A DNA stretch of 39,447 bases from Chloroflexota bacterium (GTDB lineage: Bacteria; Chloroflexota; UBA11872), in contig JAPOWQ010000042.1 in the NCBI GenBank assembly GCA_026707585.1, positions 1-39,447 of the forward strand, in the 5' to 3' direction. Made by a program: the position numbers and the translations under genes. Each line of letters starts with the position of its first letter. Positions within the stretch are counted from its first letter, which is position 1. The notes beneath the pieces were generated by a model, which was not told where the DNA came from, ran no database searches, and saw nothing but the letters and a program-made list of their open reading frames with translations. This document shows, one piece after another, positions 9,339 to 18,331 of this stretch.

Positions 9339-10364
9339 ATGAGCGAACGATTGGATGTCGCGTACTACTACCCCGCGCCCTATTGGGGCATGGGCGAAGG
9401 CGGCTGGGTGAAATCGCTGCTCCTGTTCTTCGATAAGGTGTCCATCCTGCTGCCGGACTATATGTACGGGCGGCACCGTCTCGCCGACCCCGTGTTGGCC
9501 GCGCCGCTTGAAGACCAGGGTCTGCTGGAAGTGCTCGAACCCAAGACGTGGATAGACCAAGAGACGGCGAAGAGACTGGCAGAGGCCGTCAGTGGCCTGC
9601 TTGCGAACGGCGTATTCGACGATCTTCCCAGAGCGGACCGTTTCCACGAATTGTCACAGTCCCGCATAGGCTACGGGGCCGACGTTGAACTTGCCGAGTC
9701 GTTGGTATCCGAACTCCGGAGGAAAGGGCTTGCTAAGCCTAGTGAGGATCGAGTCTCGATACCGCTGCACCCGACGGTACGCACGACCATTCTCGTCATC
9801 CTCGCTCAGCTTGCGCGTTCGGCAGGCAACAGGCAAGACCTGTCTGTCCACCCGGCAACCAATGACAGGCGTGCTTTTGAGGACCTGATCGATACTCTTT
9901 CGAGAGAGCGAATGCCATCGCGTGAGCGGGTAATCGCCTTCGACCTCGAACCCGTCAGCTTCGATTTGGATTCGGTGCCTCTTGACGAGCTCCTCCAGTT
10001 CCGAACCGAGAATCTGGCTGCACACCGAGCGTATGTGCGCGACCTGCGAGGGTTCATGGCTGAGCTTGCCGAGATAGACCTTGCCGAAGACAGAGAGTCC
10101 CTTCTCCTACAACGACGCCAGGAGATTTCCGATTCTGCTCACGAGCTCCAACGCTCTACTCGCAAAGCGTTCGGGAGGAACCTCCCCTCGTGGTCTTGCG
10201 GGCTTGCTGGAAGCGCTTGGTCGGTCGCCATGGGCGACATACTCGGCGCGGTGCTCTCAATATTGGGGCTAGTCTCAGGCATTGGCAGCTCTATAGGCGG
10301 CAACTCGAACCAGGTCACTGCCTACTCGTATCTGTTTCAAGTGGAACGTAGCTTTGCGCGCTGA
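9339..10364 (+). CDS. DUF6236-like protein of unknown function
   Basis: A 341-residue protein from ATG 9339 (an ATG 36 bases earlier lacks family-like sequence). The N-terminus DVAYYYPAPYWGMGEGGWVKSLLLFFDKVSILLPD resembles DUF6236 proteins, which begin with a YYP motif, then W(L/V)K and a conserved D-K/S-I-P stretch. The middle is helical and charged. Near the C-terminus there is a hydrophobic glycine-rich segment (about 290-320) that could be membrane-associated. It is cargo between tail copies 2 and 3. No enzymatic motif was seen. The family link is from memory and moderate. Confidence 0.55.
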   Translation: MSERLDVAYYYPAPYWGMGEGGWVKSLLLFFDKVSILLPDYMYGRHRLADPVLAAPLEDQGLLEVLEPKTWIDQETAKRLAEAVSGLLANGVFDDLPRADRFHELSQSRIGYGADVELAESLVSELRRKGLAKPSEDRVSIPLHPTVRTTILVILAQLARSAGNRQDLSVHPATNDRRAFEDLIDTLSRERMPSRERVIAFDLEPVSFDLDSVPLDELLQFRTENLAAHRAYVRDLRGFMAELAEIDLAEDRESLLLQRRQEISDSAHELQRSTRKAFGRNLPSWSCGLAGSAWSVAMGDILGAVLSILGLVSGIGSSIGGNSNQVTAYSYLFQVERSFAR

Positions 10365-10464
10365 ATCCACGCAGTTCACGTCTGCTTAAGTAGGCGTTCA
10401 TTTGCGGTTGCGCCTTCCGCTTGCGTCGAAACGGTCGGCAGAGCCAGCGAGGACGAAGGGCTAG

Positions 10465-10815
10465 GTGGTCGACCACGTCCTCCAGATACGCGGTGAGGCC
10501 TTGGCGGTCAATGGAAACGGGACCAATGGTCATCCCGACGAGGCCGAAGAAGGGCAGCCGTCGCTGTTGTCCTGGGCGGAGTTCATGGCTGAGGAGCCGG
10601 TGAAGCCGAAGCGCCGCAGCCGCAAGGCTCAGGCCCCGGCGCTGCCCCCGTTCGAGTGGGCATTGGAACAGGAGCGGGCACCAGTCGGCGCGGCCGAGTT
10701 AGGCTACTGTGGAAACGGAAGAGGCCATCGCTGTTTCCGTGATGGCCTCTTTCTACCTCCCATGTATGGGGCCAGTTTTGAGTTTCCGCCCCCTGCGGTC
10801 CCAGCCCCTACCAGG
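10465..10815 (+). repeat. Helicase-tail repeat, copy 3
   Basis: An open frame starting with VDHVLQIRGEAL, then ALAVNGNGTNGHP, SLLSWAEFMAEEPVKPKRRS and FEWALEQERAPVG matches the end of the helicase remnant at 7.3-7.65 kb over more than 70 codons, then the hairpins follow. The helicase core is absent. This copy has TGG at the position of the premature TAG in copy 1. It fills the interval between the DUF6236-like gene and the DUF499 stop. Confidence 0.7.
10719..10768 (+). terminator. Two-hairpin element, copy 3
   Basis: AAGAGGCCAT (10719-10728) pairs with ATGGCCTCTT (10742-10751), followed by TTC and, ten bases on, CCCATGTATGGG forming the second hairpin. GGAAAC/GTTTCC in the same place offers an alternative pairing. 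Compared with copy 1, stem bases differ in a compensating way. Confidence 0.5.
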
Positions 10816-10888
10816 CGCGACGGCACCGTACAGCGTGAACAAGTGGCCGAGGCATCGACGCGTCCGCATCCAAGAGACATCAAGGGCA

Positions 10889-13669
10889 TCAGGAGGTATC
10901 TACCGACACATGCTCTTGTAGTCCGAGATCAGTGAGGGCTTGCCGTAGCTCCAACTGAATGTTCTGGGCCAAGCCCGCATCGACGCTTACCGAGAACTCG
11001 ATGCCCACGCTCAGGTCGTCCCCGGAACGCAGCTTCGTCAGAACTCTCGTGCCAAGCCGGTTCCATACCTCCGGCGGGACGGTTCCCCTGACCGTGAGCG
11101 TCGCCTTCTGGCCTGTCGGTATGGGCAGCACGACTTGGGTTTCGCCAGAATCCGGCTCGGAAACCGGGGGGGTCTCGGTACCCGGGCTTGATTGGCCTCC
11201 CGGCTGCACCGGCTTCGTGTCATCGGCTGGGGCGCGGAGTCGCTCGGCCTTCGCTTTCGTCAGCAGAAAGACCCCTGACTCGAAGGCCACCTCGTCCGCT
11301 CCTACCAGCTCCCGGTACCACACGCGTTCGTATCCGCCGTCCCCCTTGTCGCCGGATGCCAAGCCAAAGTCGCCGACGCTCACGAAATCGAGAATCCGCC
11401 CCCGAAGCACGGCGTCGGGATCCATGAGGCGCGTCAGCGTTCCGTCCAGGAAGCTCTGGCGCAGACTGGTGAGCGGCCAGGCACCCGTGTCCTTGAACGC
11501 GGGGGGCCAATGCCGATCGATGTATCCGGCGCCCACGGACTCGTTGAGCAGTGCTCCCGATTTCAGCGCGTTCACAACGCGACCGCACAGTGTCTCGCTA
11601 CCGCTGGAATGGCCCGCGCCGAGGTCAATAACCTTCAATCCCGCCGGCGCTTGCCTGTCTCCCAGCGCCGCAAAGCGGTACCCGGCCCATACCTCGTCCC
11701 TCGCCGCCTCCTCCGCATCCCGGACTCTGGTCTGCACTTCGGCCCGGTTAGCCTGGTCGAACTCAGTGCCGAGGACGCCTTTCGACACTTCCTGGGCCAC
11801 CCGACGCCACGCGAGCCATAGTTCCACGCTCTCTCTCAGCTCGCGCCCCGGCTTTCTGGCGCACCAAACCAACGCTCCGGGGTAGAGCCGCGGGGAGTTC
11901 CCTCGTTCCCTGGTCCACCGGGCTATGCGCTCCGCCAGTTGGCCGTCTCCCGGCCACTCCTCCGCAGGATCGAGAACGACCAACGTCAGCCGCGGCGAAT
12001 CGTGCACCGCGTCGCCGTTCTCCGGGAAGTAGACAACCGGAACCGGCGCGCCCCGGGCGAACTCCTCCTGCACGACCTTCCGAACCGCAGGCTTGATCTC
12101 CCTTTCCTCGTCGAGCGAGGCGCGCCGGTCGCTGACGACCTTTCGCAGCGTGGCCTGATGGTGGATGCGGTAGCCGTCCGCGCCGACCGTCCGCATGAAG
12201 AAACCGGACTTCTCCAACGCTGTCGCGGCGCTGTCCACCGTCGTCGTCTCCACGTCCGGCTCACCGAGGGCGAAGCGCAACTCCGGCAGGTGGGCCACCT
12301 TGTCAAACTGCCCACCGGACGACTCGAACAGGATGGCGGTGCCAACCCTTCGGTGAATCTGGCGCAGCGCCCCCTTGGTGTCCACGTCAAGGGCACCGGC
12401 GTGGGACGCATCTCCGGCAACGTCCGCTTCGATGGCGGCGTCGAGCCGCTGTTCCCCCAACTGGCCGAGGACCACGGCCCGGAACTCTGGCACATGCAGC
12501 GGGGCGGAGCCTAAGGTGATCAGCGGCTCATTCCGCGCCTGCTGGAACTGCTCGCGCGACGCCCACGAAATCCACTGGGCCAGCATCGCCAGCGCACCGC
12601 GGGTCTGCTGGAACTGTGGGAGCGCCTGCCACTTCCGCTGAAACACCGAGAGCGTCGCCGGATGAAACGGATAGCAGGCCTCAAACCGGACCCGCAGGAA
12701 GTCTGGCGCCTTCGCGCCGCTGATCGCACTGTCCACGGCCGTCCACTCCGGGGGAAGACGCGCGCTTCGCTCGAAGCACCACTCCGCATAGGTTCTGGCG
12801 ATCCGTCGACGCGTGCGCACGCCGCCGAGATCATCGAACAGCCGTCGGCGCACCACCTCGCTAATCTCGGACTCGTCGTTCGCCATCAGGTCGCGGGCGA
12901 CGCGGCGCACGACCTTGGTGATGCGGTCCTGCCACTCCTGGTCCCACTGGGTCATCTCAATCTGGCTGCGGGGCAGGCTGATCACCGTCGCCACATGAGT
13001 CGCGCCCGTGACGGCGACGGTTAGATTCTGGAGGAAGGCGTGGAAGGAATCCGCCATGCCGCGGTGCCGGTTCACGAAATTCAGCGCCTCGTCGAACAGC
13101 AGCAATACCGGCGCGTTCGCCGCGGCGAACACCCGTGCCAACGCCTCGGTCCCGGGCGGCGTTGTCTCGGCGGCGCTGCCCAGGGCGGAAACGCCGGCGT
13201 CTCCGGCCAACTGCCGAGCCAGGTCGATCCAGGGTGTTTCCCGTCCCGGTGCGGGGTCCCAGGCGTTGCCGACGAAGACGCCGACGCGGGCGGCGGGTGC
13301 CTCGGAGACATTCGCCGCCCTAAGCAGATCCCCGACACCCGGCAACGAGTCGGCCTTGGGGCCGGCATTCGCGAGGTGGTACAGGGACGTGAGCGTGTGG
13401 GTCTTGCCGCCTCCGAACTGCGTGATTAACGTCAGGACCGGCGACGTGTTCTCTGTCCTACCGGAAAGCCTCCGCAGGACCATGCCAGAATGCTCCGTCA
13501 GCGCCCGGGTAAAGCAGGTGCGCGAGAAGAACTGCGCTGGACCGCTGTAGTCGGGGGGCGCCGTTCCCGCCACCACCTGCTCCAGAGCGATGGCGAACTC
13601 GTCCGGGCTAAAAGACCGCCCCTCGCGCACCTCCTGGCGCGGGGTTACGACCTTGTACCAGGCTTGCAT
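10889..13669 (-). CDS. DUF499 ATPase of a restriction-like defence cassette
   Basis: A 926-residue P-loop ATPase of the DUF499 (COG1483) family. Walker A is GGGKTH at 86-91 (TQFGGGKTHT) and Walker B is LLLFDE at 189-194, followed by ALNFVNRH; a large middle region and a Pro/Ser/Thr-rich linker near 825-850 lead to a C-terminal domain of about 75 residues. Family members occur with DUF1156 methyltransferases and SNF2 helicases in predicted anti-phage loci. Here it is the last gene of that operon, 25 bases after the PIN-like toxin gene. No premature stop. It probably supplies the ATP-driven step; the exact role is unknown. Confidence 0.9.
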   Translation of the reverse strand: MQAWYKVVTPRQEVREGRSFSPDEFAIALEQVVAGTAPPDYSGPAQFFSRTCFTRALTEHSGMVLRRLSGRTENTSPVLTLITQFGGGKTHTLTSLYHLANAGPKADSLPGVGDLLRAANVSEAPAARVGVFVGNAWDPAPGRETPWIDLARQLAGDAGVSALGSAAETTPPGTEALARVFAAANAPVLLLFDEALNFVNRHRGMADSFHAFLQNLTVAVTGATHVATVISLPRSQIEMTQWDQEWQDRITKVVRRVARDLMANDESEISEVVRRRLFDDLGGVRTRRRIARTYAEWCFERSARLPPEWTAVDSAISGAKAPDFLRVRFEACYPFHPATLSVFQRKWQALPQFQQTRGALAMLAQWISWASREQFQQARNEPLITLGSAPLHVPEFRAVVLGQLGEQRLDAAIEADVAGDASHAGALDVDTKGALRQIHRRVGTAILFESSGGQFDKVAHLPELRFALGEPDVETTTVDSAATALEKSGFFMRTVGADGYRIHHQATLRKVVSDRRASLDEEREIKPAVRKVVQEEFARGAPVPVVYFPENGDAVHDSPRLTLVVLDPAEEWPGDGQLAERIARWTRERGNSPRLYPGALVWCARKPGRELRESVELWLAWRRVAQEVSKGVLGTEFDQANRAEVQTRVRDAEEAARDEVWAGYRFAALGDRQAPAGLKVIDLGAGHSSGSETLCGRVVNALKSGALLNESVGAGYIDRHWPPAFKDTGAWPLTSLRQSFLDGTLTRLMDPDAVLRGRILDFVSVGDFGLASGDKGDGGYERVWYRELVGADEVAFESGVFLLTKAKAERLRAPADDTKPVQPGGQSSPGTETPPVSEPDSGETQVVLPIPTGQKATLTVRGTVPPEVWNRLGTRVLTKLRSGDDLSVGIEFSVSVDAGLAQNIQLELRQALTDLGLQEHVSVDTS

Positions 13670-13694
13670 CGTTATAACTCCGCCCTTCTGATTC

Positions 13695-14051
13695 TCAAGA
13701 TGGCGGCGGATGGGATATCCGGATTCGTCCGCCGCGCACTGTGACGACAGCTCGCTCTTCGAGTGCTTGATGGTGACCCTCGACTACTGCGCGAACTGCT
13801 TCGATTCGCTGGAGCACTCGAACATCGGGCAGGAGGATCAGTCCCGCGTGGGCAACTCGTCGCAGGTAGATCAGTTCTCCAAAGTCCTTGTCCATGGTGA
13901 CGAGAACCCGGTCTTCTGCTCCTGCTCGTTCCAGCAAAGCCCTGTCGCCTGGATCCGAGCCGAGGGTCTGGGCTTCAACAACGTCATGACCGTTGTGGCG
14001 CAACCACTCCGCCAGCTGCCGACCGGCGCATCGGTCGACCAGGAATCTCAC
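13695..14051 (-). CDS. DUF5615 PIN-like toxin
   Basis: 118 residues. DUF5615 proteins are PIN-like and usually act as the toxin with a DUF433 antitoxin. Visible acidic positions fit a nuclease: FLVD near residue 6, EAQTLGSDPGDRALLERA with D33 and D36, and VTMDKDFGEL with D53, D55 and nearby E58. The gene overlaps the end of the DUF433 gene by four bases (ATGA), so translation is coupled, and the antitoxin comes first as is usual. Its position between the methyltransferase and DUF499 genes is unusual and places it under the defence operon's promoter. Confidence 0.85.
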   Translation of the reverse strand: MRFLVDRCAGRQLAEWLRHNGHDVVEAQTLGSDPGDRALLERAGAEDRVLVTMDKDFGELIYLRRVAHAGLILLPDVRVLQRIEAVRAVVEGHHQALEERAVVTVRGGRIRISHPPPS

Positions 14052-14299
14052 GGCGCCGCCACTGAGACGGGCGCCAGGGTGTCGCCCGCGATTACCGTGT
14101 GGGCGTAGGCGATGCAGGCGCGAATGTCGTCCGGTTCCAGTCCGGGATAGTCATCCAGGAGTTCCTCGTGGGTGGCCCCCTGGCTCAGCAGGCTCAGCAC
14201 GAGTTCTACCGAGATCCGCATATCGCGGATGATGGGCTTTCCGCCAAAGACATCGGGACGTGCGGTGATCCGGCTGAGGAGTTCATGGTCGGTCGTCAT
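14048..14299 (-). CDS. DUF433 antitoxin
   Basis: 83 residues with the typical DUF433 core: ITARPDVFGGKPIIRDMRISVELVLSLLSQG, then THEELLDDYPGLEPDDIRACIAYA. DUF433 forms a winged helix-turn-helix-like fold and is commonly the antitoxin or regulator of PIN-like toxins. The start lies 16 bases after the stop of the DUF1156 methyltransferase gene; the gene overlaps the downstream DUF5615 toxin by four bases. It may autoregulate, but no operator can be seen because it lies inside an operon. Confidence 0.9.
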   Translation of the reverse strand: MTTDHELLSRITARPDVFGGKPIIRDMRISVELVLSLLSQGATHEELLDDYPGLEPDDIRACIAYAHTVIAGDTLAPVSVAAP

Positions 14300-14315
14300 C
14301 TCGTTCCTCCGTGCT

Positions 14316-17300
14316 TCATTGATTCGTCGATTGTCTCGGCATAGCGAGCAACATGGCGTCGAGCAGCCGCTTCTCCTCGCTGCCGCGCGGATAGAGGGCG
14401 GTCAGCGCGTTGGCGAGGCGCAGAAAGTCGGGGCTGCGCTCCTGTTCGGCCCACAGGAGGTTACGCAGAGCCTGGCTGCGGCCCGACGCCTGCAGCAGCA
14501 TGGCGGCGTGGACGCGATCCAGCGTGGTCGCCGACAACCCGATATCCGTGTCGCCGTCGGTCAGTGTCCATGACCTGCCGCGCCGCCGCGTCCGGCCCCG
14601 TATCGGCGGCGCGTCCTCCGGGAACAAGCGAAGCTGAGGATTGACATTTGCTGCCGATCCCATCTCGTCTGCAATCGCGCCCGCTCCAGACTCGCCGAAG
14701 AGCTGCTTGCCCCGCTCCGTGACGGGGAGCAGCCGCACCACGCCCTTCTTCGTCTCGATGATGCGCGATTCCCAGTCGTCCAGGTGGATGCCCAAGGGCT
14801 GGGCAAACCGCCGCGTCACGTCAAAGGGCAGGATGTATCGGGTTGCTCTTCTCCGCGGTGTTTCGCCGTCCGCTTCGTCATCGTCAGGCGCGGCCCCGTT
14901 GCCGCTTTCGTCCGACGTGCTTTGCACCGTCCACAGGAAGAGCGCGGTCAGGCGCGCGTCCTCCTCAAGTGCACCGGCGGCACCGTTGCGGGCCTGGGCC
15001 TCGGCAGTGCCCAGCACCTGCTCAAGCGCCTCGCGCCCAACGACCTCCCACACTTTTTCGAGGTACTCCGGCAGGCCAACCTCCCGGCCCTCAGCCGTCT
15101 CGACGGCGTGGTAGCGGCTGTAGATTTCCAACGCCGGGCCCACGCAAGCGAACACCAGGTCCGCGCCCCTGACGCCTTCACCCTGGAGTCGCTGCATCCA
15201 GTCCGCGACGCGCTCTGGCAGTTCTCCTAGTACGTCGGCCCAATCGCCAACCGGTGCAGCTTCTGGTCTTGGGCGGCAGACAAGATGGACGCTGGTGGCT
15301 AGAGCGGCCGAGTCTCTGGCCCTGAGCCGTGAGGCTGATTCAGTCGCAATTGGCCAGGAGCCGGTGATTGTCCAGCCACCCCGGATCATGCCAGAAAGCA
15401 ATGCTTCCCAACCCTCGGTTGTCTTGTGAGCGAAGACAACGGAACCCACACCTTCATTGCTAAGCACGCGATGGCCTTCGGCGAATGCCTCCGCTATCCT
15501 CTCCTCAAACCAACCTCGATCCTTCTGCCGACCACCCTCATGTTTGGTCTCGTCCTGTACGACTTCGCGTGTCTTGGGCGACAGTGGATTGCTGGCATCA
15601 ATGGAGCTCCGCAGCAAAAGACGGTCTGGCAAAGCACGCCTGATCCAGACGAGAAAAAAGTCCGAAAGGTCGGCATAAGGAACAGCGTCATAATAGGGTG
15701 GATCAGTGAACCAGAGATCTGCGGATTGGTGCGGCAAAGGACAGTCTGAAGCGTCCTCTTGCTGAACTTGGCCGTTCGACGAATTCTCAACGCGTCTTTC
15801 AATCACCTTAATCATCGTACCAAGCGTTGTTGCATAGTCACCGGCCTGCCCACCAAAGAAGCCGCCTTCTCCGAAGTCCCAGACCATCGGAATCGCCTGC
15901 CTAGTGAACAAGTTTCTCACCTGGGTCTTGCTGTTTTCCCATCGACAAAGGCTGTTCGATATATCTGCGAAACGACTGACACTTAATGCCAATACTGCGC
16001 GTGATTCTGGCGAGCAGGAGCTATCCGAAACCAGTCCAATCAACTTTGCTAATGCCGCCTTCTGACGCGCCGTGAAGAGGTCGCCCCACTGGAACATCCC
16101 GTACCGCTGTACACTGAATGCTCTACCCGCCCCTGAGCCGCCGCCCACAGGCGTTGGCTCATCCGGCACAGGGCATAGATCCTGCCTCCCGTCCCGTTCC
16201 CAGCCGTCCAGCAGTTCCGCGACGCGTGCGTGCGCCAAGCGAACCGCTACGTAGTCCGCGTCGGTGGGCAGCCGGTAGTGGCGGCCCCGCTCTCCGGGCT
16301 TGAGTATCGCCACCGCCGTCATGCGCGCGCCGCCGATGCGGGCGCCGTGCTCGTTGAACACAGCATCCGCTCCACCGCGCTGTGCGGCAAGCTGGGAGCG
16401 CAACCGGTCTGGCGGCAGCACAGCCTGGCAGCAGACGCAGGTCGCCCTGGCTCGCATGACAGTCCCAGAGGCAACCTCTCTATCGGACTCCGGCTCGAAA
16501 ATCTCGAACTCCACGCGAGTTGAGCTATCATCGCGCACCACCTTGGGGCGCAGCGCCCACTTGCGGCTGGGCTTCCGGCATAGCCACATCGAGCGCATCA
16601 ACGGGATTTCGGCGCCGCAATTCGGCGATTCGCATCGCACGGTTCGCGCCCAAAGGTAGGCGATGGGCGTGGCGCCGTCTGGGTCTGTGGGATAGAGGTC
16701 ACCCAGCTCTTCCTGCGCCTTGGCCTTGATCTCCGCCCCGGCCTTCCGCAACTCGCCGGCCAGCCCCGGGCCGTGGCGCGGGATGTCCTCCAGCATGACC
16801 TTGAGGATGAGGCAGGCGACGGGGTTGAGGTCGCTGGCGAAGGCCTCGCACCCCAATCGCAGCGCCTCCAACGGGATTGAGCCACCCCCCGCGAAGGGAT
16901 CGACTACCAGCGGCGTTTCCTCCGGGTGCGCGGCGCGCACCAACGCCCGGCCCGTCTGCAGGTAGTCGTCGTTTGCCGAGTTGTCCCAGTTGGCGAAGTC
17001 CGCGATGAACTTCAGCAGTATGCGCCGCAGCCCCTCGTCCGTCTTGACCTGCTCGTCCCACCCGCCGGGGCGGGTCCGCATCGCCAGCAGTATCTCCCGT
17101 GCACACGCCTTGAATGCCGGCGGACAATGCTCATCGCACGGGTCGGGCAACAACAGCGCCATCAGCACCGCCCGCGACGACGCCAACGGCCGCCGCGCCC
17201 ACCACAGATGCAGCGTCGATGGATGCCCATGCCGAATCGACTTTTCCCTCGCCGCATGCCGCGACACCTCAGCTATGGGGAATTCCACCTCCGCCAGGCG

Positions 17301-17321
17301 CTTGCAGGCGGCGGGTATCAT
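14316..17321 (-). CDS. DUF1156 adenine-type DNA methyltransferase
   Basis: A 1001-residue DNA methyltransferase of the DUF1156/COG1743 family. The N-terminal DUF1156 segment contains IRHGHPSTLHLWWARRPL near 29-46. SAM-binding motif I is DPFAGGGS at 141-148, with SDLNPVA at 163-169. A Zn-ribbon-like set of cysteines occurs at 230/235 and 295/297/298. The catalytic motif IV is DPPYYD at 540-545. The type (N6-adenine or N4-cytosine) is inferred from DPPY. Its start overlaps the RES gene by four bases. It likely marks host DNA or forms part of a phage-blocking complex with the helicase and DUF499 ATPase. The frame is intact. Confidence 0.93.
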   Translation of the reverse strand: MIPAACKRLAEVEFPIAEVSRHAAREKSIRHGHPSTLHLWWARRPLASSRAVLMALLLPDPCDEHCPPAFKACAREILLAMRTRPGGWDEQVKTDEGLRRILLKFIADFANWDNSANDDYLQTGRALVRAAHPEETPLVVDPFAGGGSIPLEALRLGCEAFASDLNPVACLILKVMLEDIPRHGPGLAGELRKAGAEIKAKAQEELGDLYPTDPDGATPIAYLWARTVRCESPNCGAEIPLMRSMWLCRKPSRKWALRPKVVRDDSSTRVEFEIFEPESDREVASGTVMRARATCVCCQAVLPPDRLRSQLAAQRGGADAVFNEHGARIGGARMTAVAILKPGERGRHYRLPTDADYVAVRLAHARVAELLDGWERDGRQDLCPVPDEPTPVGGGSGAGRAFSVQRYGMFQWGDLFTARQKAALAKLIGLVSDSSCSPESRAVLALSVSRFADISNSLCRWENSKTQVRNLFTRQAIPMVWDFGEGGFFGGQAGDYATTLGTMIKVIERRVENSSNGQVQQEDASDCPLPHQSADLWFTDPPYYDAVPYADLSDFFLVWIRRALPDRLLLRSSIDASNPLSPKTREVVQDETKHEGGRQKDRGWFEERIAEAFAEGHRVLSNEGVGSVVFAHKTTEGWEALLSGMIRGGWTITGSWPIATESASRLRARDSAALATSVHLVCRPRPEAAPVGDWADVLGELPERVADWMQRLQGEGVRGADLVFACVGPALEIYSRYHAVETAEGREVGLPEYLEKVWEVVGREALEQVLGTAEAQARNGAAGALEEDARLTALFLWTVQSTSDESGNGAAPDDDEADGETPRRRATRYILPFDVTRRFAQPLGIHLDDWESRIIETKKGVVRLLPVTERGKQLFGESGAGAIADEMGSAANVNPQLRLFPEDAPPIRGRTRRRGRSWTLTDGDTDIGLSATTLDRVHAAMLLQASGRSQALRNLLWAEQERSPDFLRLANALTALYPRGSEEKRLLDAMLLAMPRQSTNQ

Positions 17322-18331
17322 GGCGTGGCTCCATTGCCGTCCCGGCTAGGAGCAGGCTTTTTCTGGGCGATCCAAGGGAACACTTCCCGTTGTTTGGGAG
17401 AACCGATGTGGTAGTAGGCAAGGTCATTGCTGCCATCGCCTTTAGTTGCCACCATCCCCACGCTGAGCAATAGGCCCCTGTCGTCCATCCTGTTGACCTT
17501 GGCTATCTCCACGCCAATCAATCGCAGCTTCGTACGCATGTTGGGTCGGAATGCCACATTGAACTTTGTCTTGTCCACTATTGACGGGTAACACCAAGCG
17601 TCTTGCATCGCAGGCGGTAGATCGAAATAGTCCTTCGCGATGATCTCCGATATCCGGTATAGATACTCGGTTCCTCGTCCAACGTCACGAGTGAACTCGT
17701 CACGCAGGAATCCTTGGATCATCTCGATCTTGAGTGCGTCGTCGTTGTTGAGCCCTGTAATGTCAGGCTGGCCCCCTATGGTCGCGACGCTTATGTCTTT
17801 GACCGCCTCGTACAAGATCAGGCTGAACCACTCCCCTTCGGGGATTCTCAACTCACCAATGGCAACGGATGGATCCAATGGTGACGTATAGAGAATCGGT
17901 TCCCGCTCCTTGTTCAGCCTGCCTATGCGTATACACTCCCCAGGAGGCTCCCAGCAATCACTAACCTTAGACATCGACCGCAATGGGGTTATGTGATCTC
18001 CCTTTGGAATCCGTCTGACCCTATAGAACTTGGTTCCAGCTGGGTAGTTACCGCCATTGACCTGCAACACAGAGTGCGTTCCTAACGGCGTCTCAAACAT
18101 GATGACGCGACGGATGGCCTCTGAGACCTCTTGGTATGACATCTCACGGAAGTTGAGCTTCCTGAATTCCGATACGCGCCGATGAAGTTCTAGAGCGTCT
18201 ACGTGAGGCAGAAACGCCGACCTGAGTTCCTGCTGAAGTGCCTCAGGGGAATCTGCCACGTCAATTCCTAGGTTCCGAAGCGTGTGGAGAGCTAGCAACT
18301 TGTCGATAGCGCCACCCGATGTTAAGTCCAT
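17318..18331 (-). CDS. RES-domain protein (predicted NAD+-consuming toxin)
   Basis: 337 residues. The C-terminal two thirds show the RES pattern: YRVR at 103-106, GRLN at 137-140, LY at 147-148 followed by PLDPSVAIGE with E160, and WCYPSIVDKTKFNVAFRP with S250 and N258. RES proteins have an ADP-ribosyltransferase-like fold and several degrade NAD+, normally as toxins held by an Xre-type antitoxin. No Xre partner is present here. The first 95 residues are helical and not recognised, and may take the antitoxin's place or bind other operon products. Its ends overlap the helicase stop (TGATG) and the methyltransferase start (ATGA), so it is an integral operon member. Confidence 0.8.
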   Translation of the reverse strand: MDLTSGGAIDKLLALHTLRNLGIDVADSPEALQQELRSAFLPHVDALELHRRVSEFRKLNFREMSYQEVSEAIRRVIMFETPLGTHSVLQVNGGNYPAGTKFYRVRRIPKGDHITPLRSMSKVSDCWEPPGECIRIGRLNKEREPILYTSPLDPSVAIGELRIPEGEWFSLILYEAVKDISVATIGGQPDITGLNNDDALKIEMIQGFLRDEFTRDVGRGTEYLYRISEIIAKDYFDLPPAMQDAWCYPSIVDKTKFNVAFRPNMRTKLRLIGVEIAKVNRMDDRGLLLSVGMVATKGDGSNDLAYYHIGSPKQREVFPWIAQKKPAPSRDGNGATP

